Source: Lumbricus rubellus
Lineage: Eukaryota > Annelida > Clitellata > Crassiclitellata > Lumbricidae
Assembly (NCBI GenBank): GCA_945859605.1
Contig: OX243811.1
Location: forward strand, 51,220,376 to 51,284,375
Length of the DNA stretch: 64,000 bases
Reading direction: 5' to 3'
In this document: one piece after another, positions 1 through 12,365 of the stretch
Layout of the letters: the number at the start of each line of letters is the position of its first letter
Numbering within the stretch: position 1 is the stretch's first letter
The notes under the pieces: model-generated
Databases searched by the model: none
What the model saw: the letters and a program-made list of their open reading frames with translations, nothing else
Told to the model about the DNA's origin: nothing
Program-made: the position numbers and the translations under genes

Positions 1-1956
1 ATGCATACGGATGTTTTTGTCAAGCAAAACGGTTGTGATTTGTACTCCTGAAAATACCGATTCAGTGTAAGGTATTTTTATCCCGTGAAAGTAAAGACCA
101 GACTGTTTCCATATAGCTTGTGTGATAATGTTGAAACGCTTTTGAGTGTTTATGCTGCCAATGACTTGATACCTTCCTATGTATCATATATCAGTTCCTT
201 CCTATGTACCTATGTGAACTGTGGTTCGTGACTCTTTTTTGTAGCACCAGTAGATTGATCTTCAGACCTGTGCTTTAAATATCGAGAATCCTGTATAAGA
301 ATAATTGCTTAGCAGTTGATATTAAAGGCAAACTGTCTTTCTGGTTTTGGTAGCTATAAGTACTGAAGACCCTGCCATCTCGTTGTCAGTTGATTTTGTT
401 GGGCTATGACCTTTTGTTGACTTTTGTCTTGCCATGTTGATGTCTTTCGTCTTGCCATGTTGATGTCTTTCGTCTTGGATTGTGGCAATCAGTCGAGTTG
501 ATTGGCTGATTCCTCTCACATTCTGTTCGTTTGTCCGCTGCCTTAATACGGTCGAATCCACCCTTGCAATAATTCCTGAACACAGGAAACCTGGTTCTGT
601 GTGTGACAGGGTTTATTTCTTGTTTGGTGCTTTGTTTTTATTATTGAGAATAAATTTCTGATTAAATGACAGGCAATTCTTGGATAAATATTGATTGCTC
701 ACTGGACCGTGCTGGTCGAGATGCATTATTGAAGTAGGAGGAGGCGTTGTGGTCGTCGTCTGCCGGTGCAAGTGGAGGAGAGACTGTGACTCTTGCTGCC
801 CGGTAGAGATTGCTTTTAACTGCCGATCAATCACAAACGTTGGTAATTGTTGTTGTTTAAGGCAAACATTTCCCCTAGGGGAGGAGGTGCAGTCATGCGG
901 TAGGTAGTGCGACTGGGTTTTTGAACCGTTTTCCGGTTCTTTGGCATCTTTCCTCTTTTCCAGCTGGCTAATGGAAATAGATGTGTTGCTGATTATTTGT
1001 CAGTACGAGTAATTTTGATTGGTGGCAAATTGATTCAAAGAAATAACGGCTGTCTTGCATGACTGACTGATGATAATTACTAATATGGCAAATGTGTATA
1101 CGTTCATGTGATATGCCTTGCTTACAGACTTGCTTTTTTAACCCTTTATATGCTACAGACACAAAATTCTGACATCCGCAAACTTTCAACACAGATGCAG
1201 AACTTTGATATTGTGAGTGCACTTGCTAAAACAGATTGCCTTTGGGAAGTAGTTAGCAGTTTTAATATTTACACCATTTATGAGGGTGATAAAAATTAAT
1301 AATTAGGTATAAACTTTTGATTTGCACATGTTGTGGAGATATAATAGATCTAAAGTAGCCAGTTAGTTTTTTATGATCGCATTTTTGACTAACATGGTGG
1401 CTAAAAGTGAAATTTGACTTGTGATTTTTCAGCTATATAGAGTTCAATGAAGTGTAAATTTTCAAAGACTTCACGCAGTTATGGGTAGCAGTACGAATGT
1501 GCTAACAATTTGTAGGCTTTGCAAATGATACTGAAAGCAGCTCTATTGGATGACACTGGGTCAACTACATAAGGGCTTTCACTTCTTCTGACAAAGGCTG
1601 GTAGAAAATATTTTGCTAATTGGGTGGCCTGCTTGCTGGTGCCAATCAAAACCGTGGAGATAATTTGAAGTCTATATACCTAAATGGCAATGCCATGTCT
1701 TTGCTCTCTGCCCATCGGGTATATAACCATGAATCATGTGCATATTTTGACTACTCCTCCCAGATATTAATGACTGTTAGATATTGGCCTACCACTAAGA
1801 TTAGCTGATGGAGTGAGTGCTGAAAAAACAATGCTGCATTCAGATACAATGGTTTATGTAAGAAGCCATCAAGGACAAAGACATTGCAGCTGAACTCTGT
1901 AGAATTTTAAAATATGACTGATGATTGTGATGAAACACCTTAATAATAATAACATG
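1..1956. other. No gene recognised
   Basis: Only short open frames without homology and the small tandem repeat at 424-480. Confidence 0.6.
424..480. repeat. 23-bp tandem repeat, about 2.5 copies
   Basis: The unit TCTTGCCATGTTGATGTCTT TCG is repeated head to tail. Confidence 0.85.
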
Positions 1957-2168
1957 TATGTATGTGCACTTGTTATAGCGCCCCTTCAAGCTCTCTCTAC
2001 TCAGAGGCGCTCCCGATGCAGAGTGGACACTGCATTGGAGTTTCACGCCGAAGCGCTGAGCAATTGTAAGTGAAGGACTTGCCCAAGGTCCTTACGCGGG
2101 GAGGTGGATTCGAACCTCGGACCTTCCGGCTCCAAGGCAACGACGCCACCACTAGACCACCGCGCCCC
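1957..2168 (-). repeat. tRNA-derived CORE-SINE with LINE-derived 3' tail, full length
   Basis: Read on the - strand, the element starts GGGGCGCGGTGG. It has an RNA polymerase III A box (TGGTCTAGTGG, 2159-2149) and a perfect B box (GGTTCGAATCC, 2116-2106), then a central block GACCTTGGGCAAGTC (2090-2076) identical to the core I recall for mammalian MIR SINEs. The 3' tail GGGAGCGCCTCTGAGTAG continues to a stem closing with GGCGCT and ends near (CATA)n. A truncated second copy is at 34618-34692. Confidence 0.85.
2094..2168 (-). promoter_or_regulatory. Pol III internal promoter (A and B boxes) of the SINE
   Basis: A box is at 2149-2159 and B box at 2106-2116, with about 32 bases between them, the layout of a tRNA gene. 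The tRNA-like head is not a functional tRNA gene: it runs straight into the SINE body and no CCA-side acceptor stem closes it. Confidence 0.75.
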
Positions 2169-2501
2169 ACAAATATATTTATCAGACTTTAGGTATATTT
2201 ATATGAAATTGTCAGAATGTGCAAAGTCAATGATGAGACACACTTGGGTCCATAGTGTATTGGTAACATCATTGGTAACATCAGGGGCGTGAAGAGCAGA
2301 ACATCAAGTATGAAGCAGGGCCATTCCCCATACCCTCCCAAAGGTCCACTCAGTCTTGAATTTGGTAGCCGGTAAGTGAGTAGTAGGATGGCCACCTTGC
2401 ATGGCTGGTATAAGTTAAATTTGACTCCTCTAATGACTTGTGATCATCTGTTCATCACTTATTGTAATCATACTGGGGTTGCTGGTTTTAAATAATAAAG
2501 G

Positions 2502-2533
2502 GCACAATAATAATATCATTATTATTGTGTGCT
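2502..2533. repeat. Small AT-rich palindrome
   Basis: CACAATAATAA and TTATTATTGTG are inverted around a short centre. Confidence 0.8.
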
Positions 2534-3967
2534 ATAACATACATGTCTCCTGTTATATTTAATAAGTACAAGTAAATACATACAATGAAATGACAGACTT
2601 GTTAAAAATGCATTTCGAAACAAGTTTAATGGATTCACTTTAACCCATTCAGCAAATGTGATAAATAAATTTTAAAAACACTAATGCAGTTACACAATAT
2701 TTTCACCCTTAAGGGCTGGTATGGACAAAAATGCAAAGCAATTAGTCATGGCCAGAACATAGGACTGTAAAAATTATTGTCATACAAAGGAGTCATCATA
2801 AAGCTTTATTCTAATTGTGTTGTGGCTAATATCTTTTAACTTCTAATGGCTAATACAGGTAGCGTGTGAGCATCAGGTGTCCTGTCCTCTTTGTGAACGT
2901 GGTCATGGATCAGCGAGTGTGTGTGCGTGCATATTTTTAAAGTAATATGTAGGCAGATGAAGACCGTTGCTTTGGCAGAATGATATATTGTATGCAGAGG
3001 GGATTATGTAATCTGTCTGTGGAATCATGGTCTGGCTTCAGTATTTTCTCTCAGAATTGGTAATGATTTGCTGTGGACCTTGCAGAACTTTGTGGTTGTG
3101 GTTGCTGTTGTTAATTGCTTTAGTGTTTGCTACTATTGTGGCTGCTTTTGTTGCATTGGTTATTTCGGTTGTTATAGTTATTTGTAATCATCATCATTAC
3201 TATATTATCGTATTGCTGTTTGTGCCAGAAATGAAATTAAATTGTCCAGTGGAAAATATTACACTGCGAGCAAATATTAATTTTAGATGGAAAATTTCTT
3301 TTGTGTTGAAAGGTAGCTGTGTATGTAAAGGTTTTTTGAGCATTACTGATGCAATTATAGCCATATAATTATGTATGTTTTTTATGCCTGAGGTTGTAGT
3401 AAAGTAAACGCTTAAAGCTCTGCTAGACACATGTGATAATATGGGATAAGAAAATGATGTTGAAGGCAGTGACTTTGAACTGCAGTTCTTTGTGCTGAAG
3501 AAGGTAAACTAGTTTTATTTGTAGGAAATCATTAAAGCAGTGCTACAACTTCAGTGACACCACAGGCCAGTGAGGCCACTGGTGTTGGTTGACTGAGTGA
3601 TTGCCAAATGCCAGTGAAATGCGTGGATGTTTTGACATAGTCTGGTATCAACATATATGCTGTTGTGTTTTGTTATTAGTTTTATTAACCTGGGTTATTA
3701 TTAGAAACCCTTTGGTGTATATGGACCAGAATGCAGGGCACACAGTGGAAGCAAGATGAACAAAAAATGATAAATTGTCATAGCCGAAAAGGTTGGCTAT
3801 AAAAAGTTGCATGAACTTCAAGACCACTGAAACTGAGAAATGATAAATGTAAGGCAGTTCCAATGTGTAAGATTGTTAGATGACAGTTTGTCTTGCAGTG
3901 AGGACTCTTTCAGTCTGACGGTGTGGAGAGAATGTCTTCAGTTGACTAAATCCAATGTAATGCTTTA

Positions 3968-4020
3968 TTATATATATATATATACACATATATATATATA
4001 TATCATATATATATATATAC
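3968..4020. repeat. (TA)n microsatellite
   Basis: AT/TA dinucleotide run with short ACAC and TC interruptions; short open frames crossing it are not genes. Confidence 0.95.
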
Positions 4021-5590
4021 TCAATGGGTTTAGTAGAAATAAAGCAGAGGATGACCAGAGTGCACTCTATAGAAAATGTAAATGAAGATCTAACAAGACC
4101 TGGACTAACATTGGGAGGAACACAAGACTTGGCAAACACCAGGGAAAGTGGAAATCAGTTGTTTACCCTTAGAGCTGCTTAATGGCTTGTGTCTGGTACT
4201 GATGGTGGTGGTGGTGATGATGATGGTGATGACCAGGAGATTAATGATCCCTCAAGTACAAAAATTAGGCTTTAGAAGTAATTATATACATTGCAAGAAA
4301 TCTAATACGTTACACTTACAGTTCACTCACTGTTCTCCAGTTAGAAACATCCAACTAGAGATTAAAAATTAGTTGAAGAGTTTCACTGGATCTGTTACAG
4401 CCCCCAACATATATTGGCTCTGACACTTGTTTTGTAACAAACCCTGCACTGCATTTCACGCCTAAGAAGGTAGTATTGGCAGATACAAAGGTGTATACTA
4501 TACACGGTAGACTTTATTTTTATTTTTTATCCTTGTGACTTACATCTCAGCCATATTTTCTTTTTGGTATGAAGCTGTCTCAACTGTTTGGCCCTACTCT
4601 AGGTGACTTATTGGTTTGTTTTTCACTGTCTGTGTCGTGATGGTGTTTTGTACAGTTTGTGTTGATCTGTTATGCATAATTTATATTGCTGACGTTTTGT
4701 CATTCTATAGAAAGTTGGTTTCACCCAAGGCGACAACTGAGTGTTTAGTTCGGTTGTCAGAAGTGAAAAACTGTCACTTTTCTATTCACGTTGCTTGTAT
4801 ACCTGCAGCTAACATATTAATTCTTTTCTGAGTAGTGCTCATCTTCTGTGGGAGTCGTTTGGTAGTGGCATTATAATGAAAGCCTCTGTCCTGGTCTATT
4901 GCATCAGCTGCAGCTTTTTGTTAAAACTATTTGGTCGTCTTCTTTATGCATGTTGTCATCATGTATAACATAGGTAAATAAGCCATTCAGCTAGAGTTTT
5001 ATGTTAATATGATGGCTTTAGCGGTTGTAAGCAGTACACTTTTTGCATTCATTTAAAATACCATTATAGACATGTGTAACTATTTACTCAGTTGGTGTGC
5101 ACTTAAGTCCCTGCCTGCCTGCCTGCAATTATGTGTGTAGGTTTTATGTTCTATTCGTCAACTTTATTTTATTAGTGTTTTTTAAATTAACATTGGTTAT
5201 CATTTTATTTAGTTAATTGTCTGATCTTACTTCTTGAATGGTGTCAGAAGGATATGGTTCTGTGACAATATCAAAGTATCATCTTTATGACCTTTAGTCC
5301 ATTGTTCCTAATTTAAGAGACCTGGTGCTGAGATAAGGAATTACAGTCCTCCCTCAATTGGTATATCAACAGTACAGTCATTTGTAGAATAGTTGTTGAA
5401 GCATTCTATATATATATATATGTGTGCAAAGCTGTGACATGTGTTACTAGACAATAGTAGACATCATTCCCATGTTGCCATCTCTGATGGGAAGCTTGTC
5501 AAATGTTAAACAGCAGAACTATGTGCTTTTCTAGCCAGTTTGTTCTGTGCATTTCTCTATTATAATTATGTGAGCCCTGCAGTTATGTGG

Positions 5591-6025
5591 GGCGTAAAAA
5601 AAAAAGTGTTGTGTTTCCGGTAACGCGACCGACCCATTTTTACGGCCGCGACCCAAATATTTTTGTAAAAAATTTTTATTAAAAAAAAAAATTCAAAATT
5701 TTTTTTTTTTTCAAAAAAAAATTTAATTTTTTTTTCAAAAAATATTTTTTTAACATTTGTATTGACATAACATAAGAGACGTCAACAAAATGAAATTAAT
5801 AGGACTGTTCCTAGAGCAGTTTTAGGTGCAGACAGTCGGGAAATAGGCAGTTTATACTTGCTTAGAACACGTACTTTGTTTCAGCGTGCAAAAAAGACTA
5901 GTGGGGTATACTTTTTCGGATAGTCACTGCATAAAAATATTTTACAAAATAAAAATATTTTCCGACCTACCTACCCAATTTTTTTTAGCTCTGTTACCGG
6001 AAACACAGCATTTTTTTTTTAGGCC
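5591..6025 (+). mobile_element. MITE family 1, copy A (TGTTGTGTTTCCGGTAAC TIRs)
   Basis: Terminal inverted repeats: 5607-5624 reads TGTTGTGTTTCCGGTAAC and 5993-6010 is its reverse complement with one change. Outside these lie poly-A/poly-T runs and GGCG/GGCC ends. The interior has an A/T-homopolymer-rich arm and a unique segment (5800-5900), and no coding capacity. The target-site duplication is unclear. Confidence 0.85.
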
Positions 6026-6082
6026 TGGTGGTTAATGTGCATGGTCTGACATCTTGAAGGCTATGGTTTGATTTCTACCAAC
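6021..6082 (+). repeat. tRNA-like SINE head remnant next to a MITE
   Basis: GGCCTGGTGGTTAATGTGC and, 25 bases later, TATGGTTTGATTTCT match the A- and B-box pattern with decay. It abuts the right end of the MITE at 5591-6025, so the boundary between the two is uncertain. Confidence 0.35.
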
Positions 6083-6949
6083 ACATAAATATCACAAAGT
6101 TTACATACAAGTGCTAATTTCTTTCAACCATTGTGAATGATCACTTTGGGTCTGTCCTTGGTGAGAGATTTAAGACTTTGAGATTGGTTGCTACAAGATT
6201 GAAATCTGATTTCTGGACGATTGCTTTGATATGATGCTGAGTTTGCAAATCTAGTGAATGCCCTACACGTATCCTTAATGACGTAACATTTTTAGAAACT
6301 TTGAGTTTGTGATTGCGCTTCAGTTCTTTCATGACATAACAAATTTTAACACAAGGGTTGTTATTGGCACTTAAATCACCGATATTGTGAGGACCATGCT
6401 TATTCGAGTTGAGCTTTTAAGCAGACATAGACCACTTTATCATATTTATAAAGAAACACTTAAAACAGATTTATGCAGCCACAACCTATTTTCCAGTGGC
6501 CACTTAGTTTCTCGACATTGGCGCATCTTATTGGCTGAATTTTGTTACTTCTTTTATCAAAGGCATTGGAGATTCAGATTGAATGATTTGATAATGGTGC
6601 TTGCAGTTGTTATTAGGTTTTCTAGACGTCCATGGCCGAGGCAAGGAAATAACGCCAAGAATGTATTGTAGATTATGTATGTTACTGAATGTTAGCAGTG
6701 CACAACATTTTGCACTTGACTGTAGAGGACATTAAGTGTTCTAGTTTACGACTACCATTATTCCTTCTTTGCTTCAGGGCTACAACTTAGAGATGCATAT
6801 TTTGTAGGACAATTTTTTTAGCGGACAGAACTAGCAGGCACCATTAACTGGGTGGCAGCTTTTGTCTTTCAACAGTATGAATGTTTTTTTAATCCCTCTA
6901 ACTTCCTGGAGATAGCAGTACTGTAAAAATTACATGGGCATTAGCCTAC

Positions 6950-8065
6950 AGAGCATTCCAAGAAAGTTATCTCACCAGAATGATACAAATCAGACTGAAG
7001 CGATATGTCAAGAGAGCACTTAGAGAAGAACAAGGGGTTGTCCATGAGTAATATATGGATGACCCCCAAGTCAGGTTCAGACCAGGAAGAAGCAAATTAT
7101 TGATCAACTATTCACAATGAGATGGATAACTTGAAAAAATTACGTAGAACACATTGAACTTCATTCACTTTAATCAAGCATTCGATAATAACATATGGCA
7201 TGACGGAATGTAGAGAGTTCAATGCAAAATGTAGGAATACAAACGAGAGCAATTGATCAAACTCATACAGGAATTTACATAGAAATCATCAAGCGCTATA
7301 AAAGTAGATCATATTAAAAAGGACCACAAACAACTTTCACATGAAAGGGGAGCATGACAGGGAAGTATCTTGTCCCCAGACCTATTTAACCTGGTATTGG
7401 AAATTGTAATGTTACACAGCCTCAACCACACTGAGTCAGGAATAAAGTTTAATGATGGAGAATAATCTTCGATTTGCTGAGGACATTGGACAGTGGACAC
7501 CTCACTAGAAGTGGACCAGGACTACAGGATATAATGACATGGATTGGCGAAACCAGTGGGAGATTCAGTGTGATGATCAATTCAGAGAATGCTAAAAGAA
7601 TGTTCATCGAAAATATCAACGAGACAAAGGCATCAATAACTATCAATGTTTAGCCAAGTAGAAGCTATTGAACAAGTCGAGCAATTCATCTACATAGGAG
7701 GGTTGATAAACTCAGATGGCAGCATTGAATAAGACAGACACAGGAGAATTGACGTACTTCATAAGCATCGGGAATATTGGACAGGTTATATATGGAGAAA
7801 GAAAAAAAGAAAGAAGGAAAGCAGAGTGAAATGTGAATGATGTTGATACAACCGATTTATGGATGCTGGATAATGCGAAGGGAAGATGAGGAAAGAATTC
7901 TTACGGATGAAATGAGTTGACTGTGGAAAATCACAGAGTTCAAGACTACAGAAAATAAGAAACAATGACATAAGACAGGCATTGGGTATTAAGCAATTCT
8001 GCTAAACAAAGTCGTTAAATGCGGACTCTGATGGTTTGGACATGTCCATAGGGAGAATACCAGTT
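6950..8065 (+). pseudogene. Degenerate non-LTR retrotransposon reverse transcriptase (RTE-like)
   Basis: Frameshifted, stop-interrupted pieces appear in order: RMIQIRLKRYVKRALREEQ (6975-7030), RFRPGRSK (7074-7097), GSILSPDLFNLVLEI (about 7362-7410; the family has GC.LSP.LFNL), IKFNDG then LRFAEDI (about 7440-7487, the YADD-like site), QVEAIEQVEQFIYIGGLINSDG (7652-7725), GCWIMRREDEERIL (7863-7904) and WFGHVHRE (about 8034-8057, the usual RWFGHV). This is the RT palm to C-terminal region of an RTE/BovB-type LINE. It is a dead copy. Confidence 0.75.
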
Positions 8066-8279
8066 GCTCGAATCTAAAACAATGTATGTATACAATATTC
8101 AAGATTTGACAATGACTACACAGTATTAACTGAAAATGCACCATAACTTTCAGGGATAACACCAATTGTATCAATGAACTAGATACTTGGGCTAACACCA
8201 ATTGTATCAATGTACTTGACAAGTGACTGAATATGATGGAGATCATTTCTTCGTACCCGTCACCTCCAAATTGCTGACA

Positions 8280-8460
8280 GTCAGCTAATTCTAATCAATC
8301 TAAGCCAACAGATTTTGCTAATTCTAATTGATTATCAAAAATCAATAGCTGATTCTAATCGATTAGCAATTTGACTCATTGAGTAGCTAATCAGTTAGAC
8401 AAACTCTGATTCTGGTCGATCTGCTGCTTATTCTAATCGATTAGCGATTAAACTAATCCT
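8280..8460. repeat. Degenerate repeat rich in ATTCTAATCGATTAGC
   Basis: ATTCTAATCGATTAGC occurs at least twice exactly (about 8354 and 8432), with relatives such as GCTAATTCTAATTGATTA and GCTAATTCTAATCAATCTA. The motif is partly palindromic (CTAATCGATTAG). Confidence 0.7.
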
Positions 8461-8917
8461 GCCCATCTGTGCAATCTGTCTGGTAGTGGTGGTGATGATG
8501 ATGACGATGATGATGATGGTGCAAGTTTTTTATGACTGCATCTGTGGCCATTAGCCACATGACTGTCACTCTATAAATACTTGTAGCTGTGCAATTTACC
8601 CTTTAATTAGCAAAAGTCTATGGGAGCATTGATTGACTGTTAAAAATATTTGAGGTTAGTCGATTTAATAACTAGCATTTCAAGACTATAGTTAGATCAT
8701 TGGGTTGCTATTAGTTGTGATTTAATTATTATTTGCCATTGCTGAGTTCAGCTTTGGTCATGTGTTGTGAAAGTGAATTGGCTTTTCAAAGGTTAAGTGA
8801 AATGATGCACTTGACAGCCTAGATCAAGCGTCTAGTTTGACATTTTTTATGATCTAGACTTGTTCGTGTATGACTTTGAACAGCCTGTACAAAAGTGTCT
8901 GCATGTGCGGATATGTT

Positions 8918-8951
8918 TATGTGTGTGTGTGTGTGTGTGTGCGTGTGCGTG
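8918..8951. repeat. (GT)n microsatellite
   Basis: TGTG run with GCGTGTGCGTG at its end. Confidence 0.95.
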
Positions 8952-9129
8952 AGCTTGCGTGAGATGCTTCAATGGCTTATATTTTGAAGTATCATTTGCT
9001 TGGTATATAAACGAGGCTGTAAATTTTTTGTCTTAGGATGAGTGTGAAGGAAATGACTTTGACTTGAAGTCTAAAGTGATAGGTCACTGATGCAATGAGA
9101 TTAAAATGGCCTTAGCCAAGTCAAGAGAA

Positions 9130-9203
9130 CACCTGATGTGGCATGTTGGAAGTCAAAATGTCACCTGATGTGGCATGTTGGAAGTCAGGTGACATTTTGA
9201 CTT
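9130..9203. repeat. Direct repeat overlapping a perfect 19-bp inverted repeat
   Basis: A 26-bp unit starting CACCTGATGTGGCATGTTGG is at 9130-9155 and again at 9162-9187. In addition AAGTCAAAATGTCACCTGA (9150-9168) is exactly complementary to 9185-9203. Confidence 0.97.
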
Positions 9204-10379
9204 TGCCCAGTGTTTACAGCCTGAGAAGCTTAGCGCTGTTTGGACAATTAAGAGTTTTTATTGAATTTAACCAGTTGCAGATTTTATGCGTTGTCACAGA
9301 GCAGGTTGATGCTCAAGAACTTTAATATACAACATGCAGTAGGCATATGAGACTTTGCCATTTGCGAGTAGCTAACTTCTGGAACTGTTACATTCTTGTT
9401 GCCACTATACAATTAAATTAAATTGAATTGAATTGAAATTCAAGTACTTTATTAGGAGTTATCCTTTTCATTGTTTGCTTTTGTGGTTGTTGGTTTGTTT
9501 CATCTAGTTTTCGTTTGCACGAACCTGCTTTATTCTTTCCTCTAGTGGGTCTTTGCCTTCAGTTATCAACTTATCATGCTGACTGGTGCACGCTGTTCTT
9601 TTCAGAAGATCTTTGTTGTTGTCTTCTTCATGTTTTTGTACATTGCACACTTTGGTACATTTACCCAGTACTTGTGGATATGTTGCGTGTTCATTTGTCA
9701 TTCTTGTTTCTTTGATCAAGCTGCTATATAGCAATCACTACTGTGCAGTGTTTGGGTTGGTTGTGACAGAAACTGTGTTGACTAATGCCCAGTACACTTT
9801 GGTACCATTTACCGGTACATGTAAATATTTTGCATCTTCAGTTGCTATTCGTGCTTTCTTAACAAAAGCTACTTTAATAAAAAAAAGGCGCTCTGGTGTT
9901 TAGATTGTTTATGATAGAAAAATTGTTGTTGTGACCTGAGACCTTGATGGGCAAATGTAAATGTACAGTACATGTACAATTGTACATGTGCTCTTTTCAA
10001 TTGCTTCCAGTATATGCACATCTTGATTTATCGAAGAGCACTTTTTTCATTCATTTCGAAAATGGTTACACGTTGTTTGCGTCCTTAGTTTATGGACATG
10101 TTTATAAACAAGATTTTATAAGGCCAATTAACAGTTCATTCTGTCTGAGTTACTTTTAAAATTGTCCCAATAGGCTTATACATCAAGCTATATTATCTTT
10201 AACATTTACAGATAATAAGCACTAAGCATTGTAATCAAGCTACACAGAAATTTACTCATGCAGACTTTTGGACGAAGTTGAGATGAGCAAAAAAATCCAA
10301 TATTATAAAAGCTGCCATGTCATAATTTGTGTAGTAAATGTCATCATCATCTGATATTGGTATTATTCGAGTCCTCGTA

Positions 10380-11265
10380 TTATTGATAGGCTTCTTAGTT
10401 TTGGGTGATGGTTGAAGAGCGATTTATGTTGATACTCGTCACCTTTGTGGTCATGTTCGTCACCTTTGTGGTCATGTTTAGCGATCGCTTAGATGCTGCT
10501 ACGTCGTCGTCGTCTATGGTCAGTTGGTTAAAGTTCACGCTCCTCCTCGCTCCTCCTCCTCGTGGCACATTTCTTGTTAGATTTGCTGCATGACAGATGT
10601 TATAATTATGTTCAGTGGAGCGTTGCTGCTCCTCGGATGAACGCAATTCCTTCTAATATGAAATTTCCAAGGTGATCGGCGGTGGCGGTGTCGTCGGCGA
10701 CGGAATCGCTATAAGCATGTCGTAAATACGTTGTTGCATAGACTTTGCAACTTGTGTTTCTACGACTGTCGTCCTTCGATGATTTATAGACTTTGTGTGT
10801 CGCTGATCGATAATGTTATTGATTTGAAGGCAGCGACATATCGGATATTATTATTATGGCTGGTGAAGATCGTCTTTCACAAATCATGTCCTGCTACCAC
10901 AAGTGCCTTTGTCACACCGCGGCGGCGGCGGCGTTGTAATTAGACTGCTCCTGATAATGGAACTGCCACGGCTTTAGGGTACTTCAGATTGGCTACCCAC
11001 CCCCGTCCACCCACCACCATTTTCGAGAGGCCCACTGGAGATGGAGGACAGGAAATGGAGAAGACTGAACTCTGGCTTCGTCTCTATGCCGTCAAATGCT
11101 GGCGAAGACAGGGCTGGACATCACTTCCTGTCTGTGAATGTGTTGTTAGCATTCGATCTGTGTGTGTGCTCAACCGGCGTAGCGTCTGTCTCTGTTGTCG
11201 ATTTGGATTTCTTTGTCTTTCAGACAATCGCTTTCTCTCTGTGGTATGCGCGTTGATAGTTTGAG
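10380..11265. other. CpG-enriched patch, possible regulatory region or first exon
   Basis: CpG dinucleotides are common here (GTCGTCGTCG near 10503, CGGCGGTGGCGGTGTCGTCG at about 10677-10697, CGCGGCGGCGGCGGCG at about 10918-10933) in a window that is otherwise CpG-poor. The clustering could mark an unmethylated promoter, perhaps of EXT1 or an unseen transcript. No coding sequence with recognisable homology was found, and short open frames in it may be chance. Confidence 0.4.
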
Positions 11266-12340
11266 ACTTTGCTGTCTGCAGTTGTCGTTTGATGAGTCAT
11301 TTTTCATATTTCTATGTATTTGTTCCTCTGTCTTTCTTTCTACTTTTCATTGGTTCCTAGTACCAGGTATATCCGATTGTGTATCTGTCTCAGCTTTTGT
11401 GACAGTCTTCAAAGTTTGAGAGTTACTAACATATCTGTTTAAAAGTTTGTCAATCCTCTTTATATAGGAAAGCAAGATTGATCAAACTTCAGGAGTGTTT
11501 GACATTTTAAACAATTTTGGTTTGAAATTTTGTCTCGAACAACTTAATAGGCTTGACTTTTTTTGACTTTTCAAACATACATGAAATTCTCACATTCAGC
11601 ACACTTTCATTTCCTACTGTTGCACTTTCTCAACATTTGTTCAAGAGTGCTTTTGTGGACGAATGGTGCAAAAGCTAGAAGGCTGGGTGAGGAGCACACT
11701 TGCAGATGAAGGTTTCTTTCATTGAGCAGTGAGATATTTGATTTTAGTCTTTGATTTTGTGTTTTGCAACTCATATTAAATTGCAATTCATGAATTCGTT
11801 CTCACTCTTCATTCAACCTCTGAGTTTATATTTATATACCCTTAGGTTTAGATACCCTTAAAAATGCTATTTTCTCGTTCCATTGAATTTTCGTCTTCTA
11901 TTGCACTCTCTGAATTTACACTTTTCTGCAGCATCTTCCATTAGCTGGACTAATCCTTCTTATTAGTTTCTTTCCTATGTTGACGATTCGAATCCTGCAG
12001 TTGTTATTTTCAGTCCAATATGTCCGTAGTTGATGGGTGGATCAGTTATTATTATCGATTGGCGCGCAAAGCAATCTGTTGATCTGATATAAGGGATTTA
12101 CTTACTCGCTATTGTGATGGAATCGGAGAAAATTGATAAATAAATCTTCATTGGCTGACGACGACGTTGGTGAGCATCGCAGATCAAATGGCAATTTGCA
12201 TGTCTCGAAGAAAATCCTAAATTAGATTTCCGTATGGACTTTGGTGAGACACGACGTTCTCTGCTTATAGGCGAAGACCAGCTGAGTGGACAGGGAGGGA
12301 CCTGTGTGTTGGTGGCAGCTGACTGTGTTATCTCCTCTGG

Positions 12341-12365
12341 GCTGCTGCTGCTGCTGCTGCTGCTG
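12341..12365. repeat. (GCT)n microsatellite
   Basis: Eight GCT/CTG units in a row. Confidence 0.95.

Larger units (their letters stand above)
2170..5590. other. No gene recognised
   Basis: AT-rich, with a TA microsatellite at 3968-4020 and a GAT/GGT run near 4205-4230. The hydrophobic open frame at 3027-3368 is T-rich and judged to be chance. Confidence 0.55.

Noticed and set aside
2094..2168. A genuine tRNA gene on the - strand
   Set aside because: A and B boxes are perfect, but the acceptor stem does not close and the sequence continues into a SINE body and tail.
3027..3368. Hydrophobic 113-codon open frame that looks like membrane segments
   Set aside because: The sequence is T/G-rich and yields Leu/Val/Ile by composition; no family, splice signals or conserved motif.
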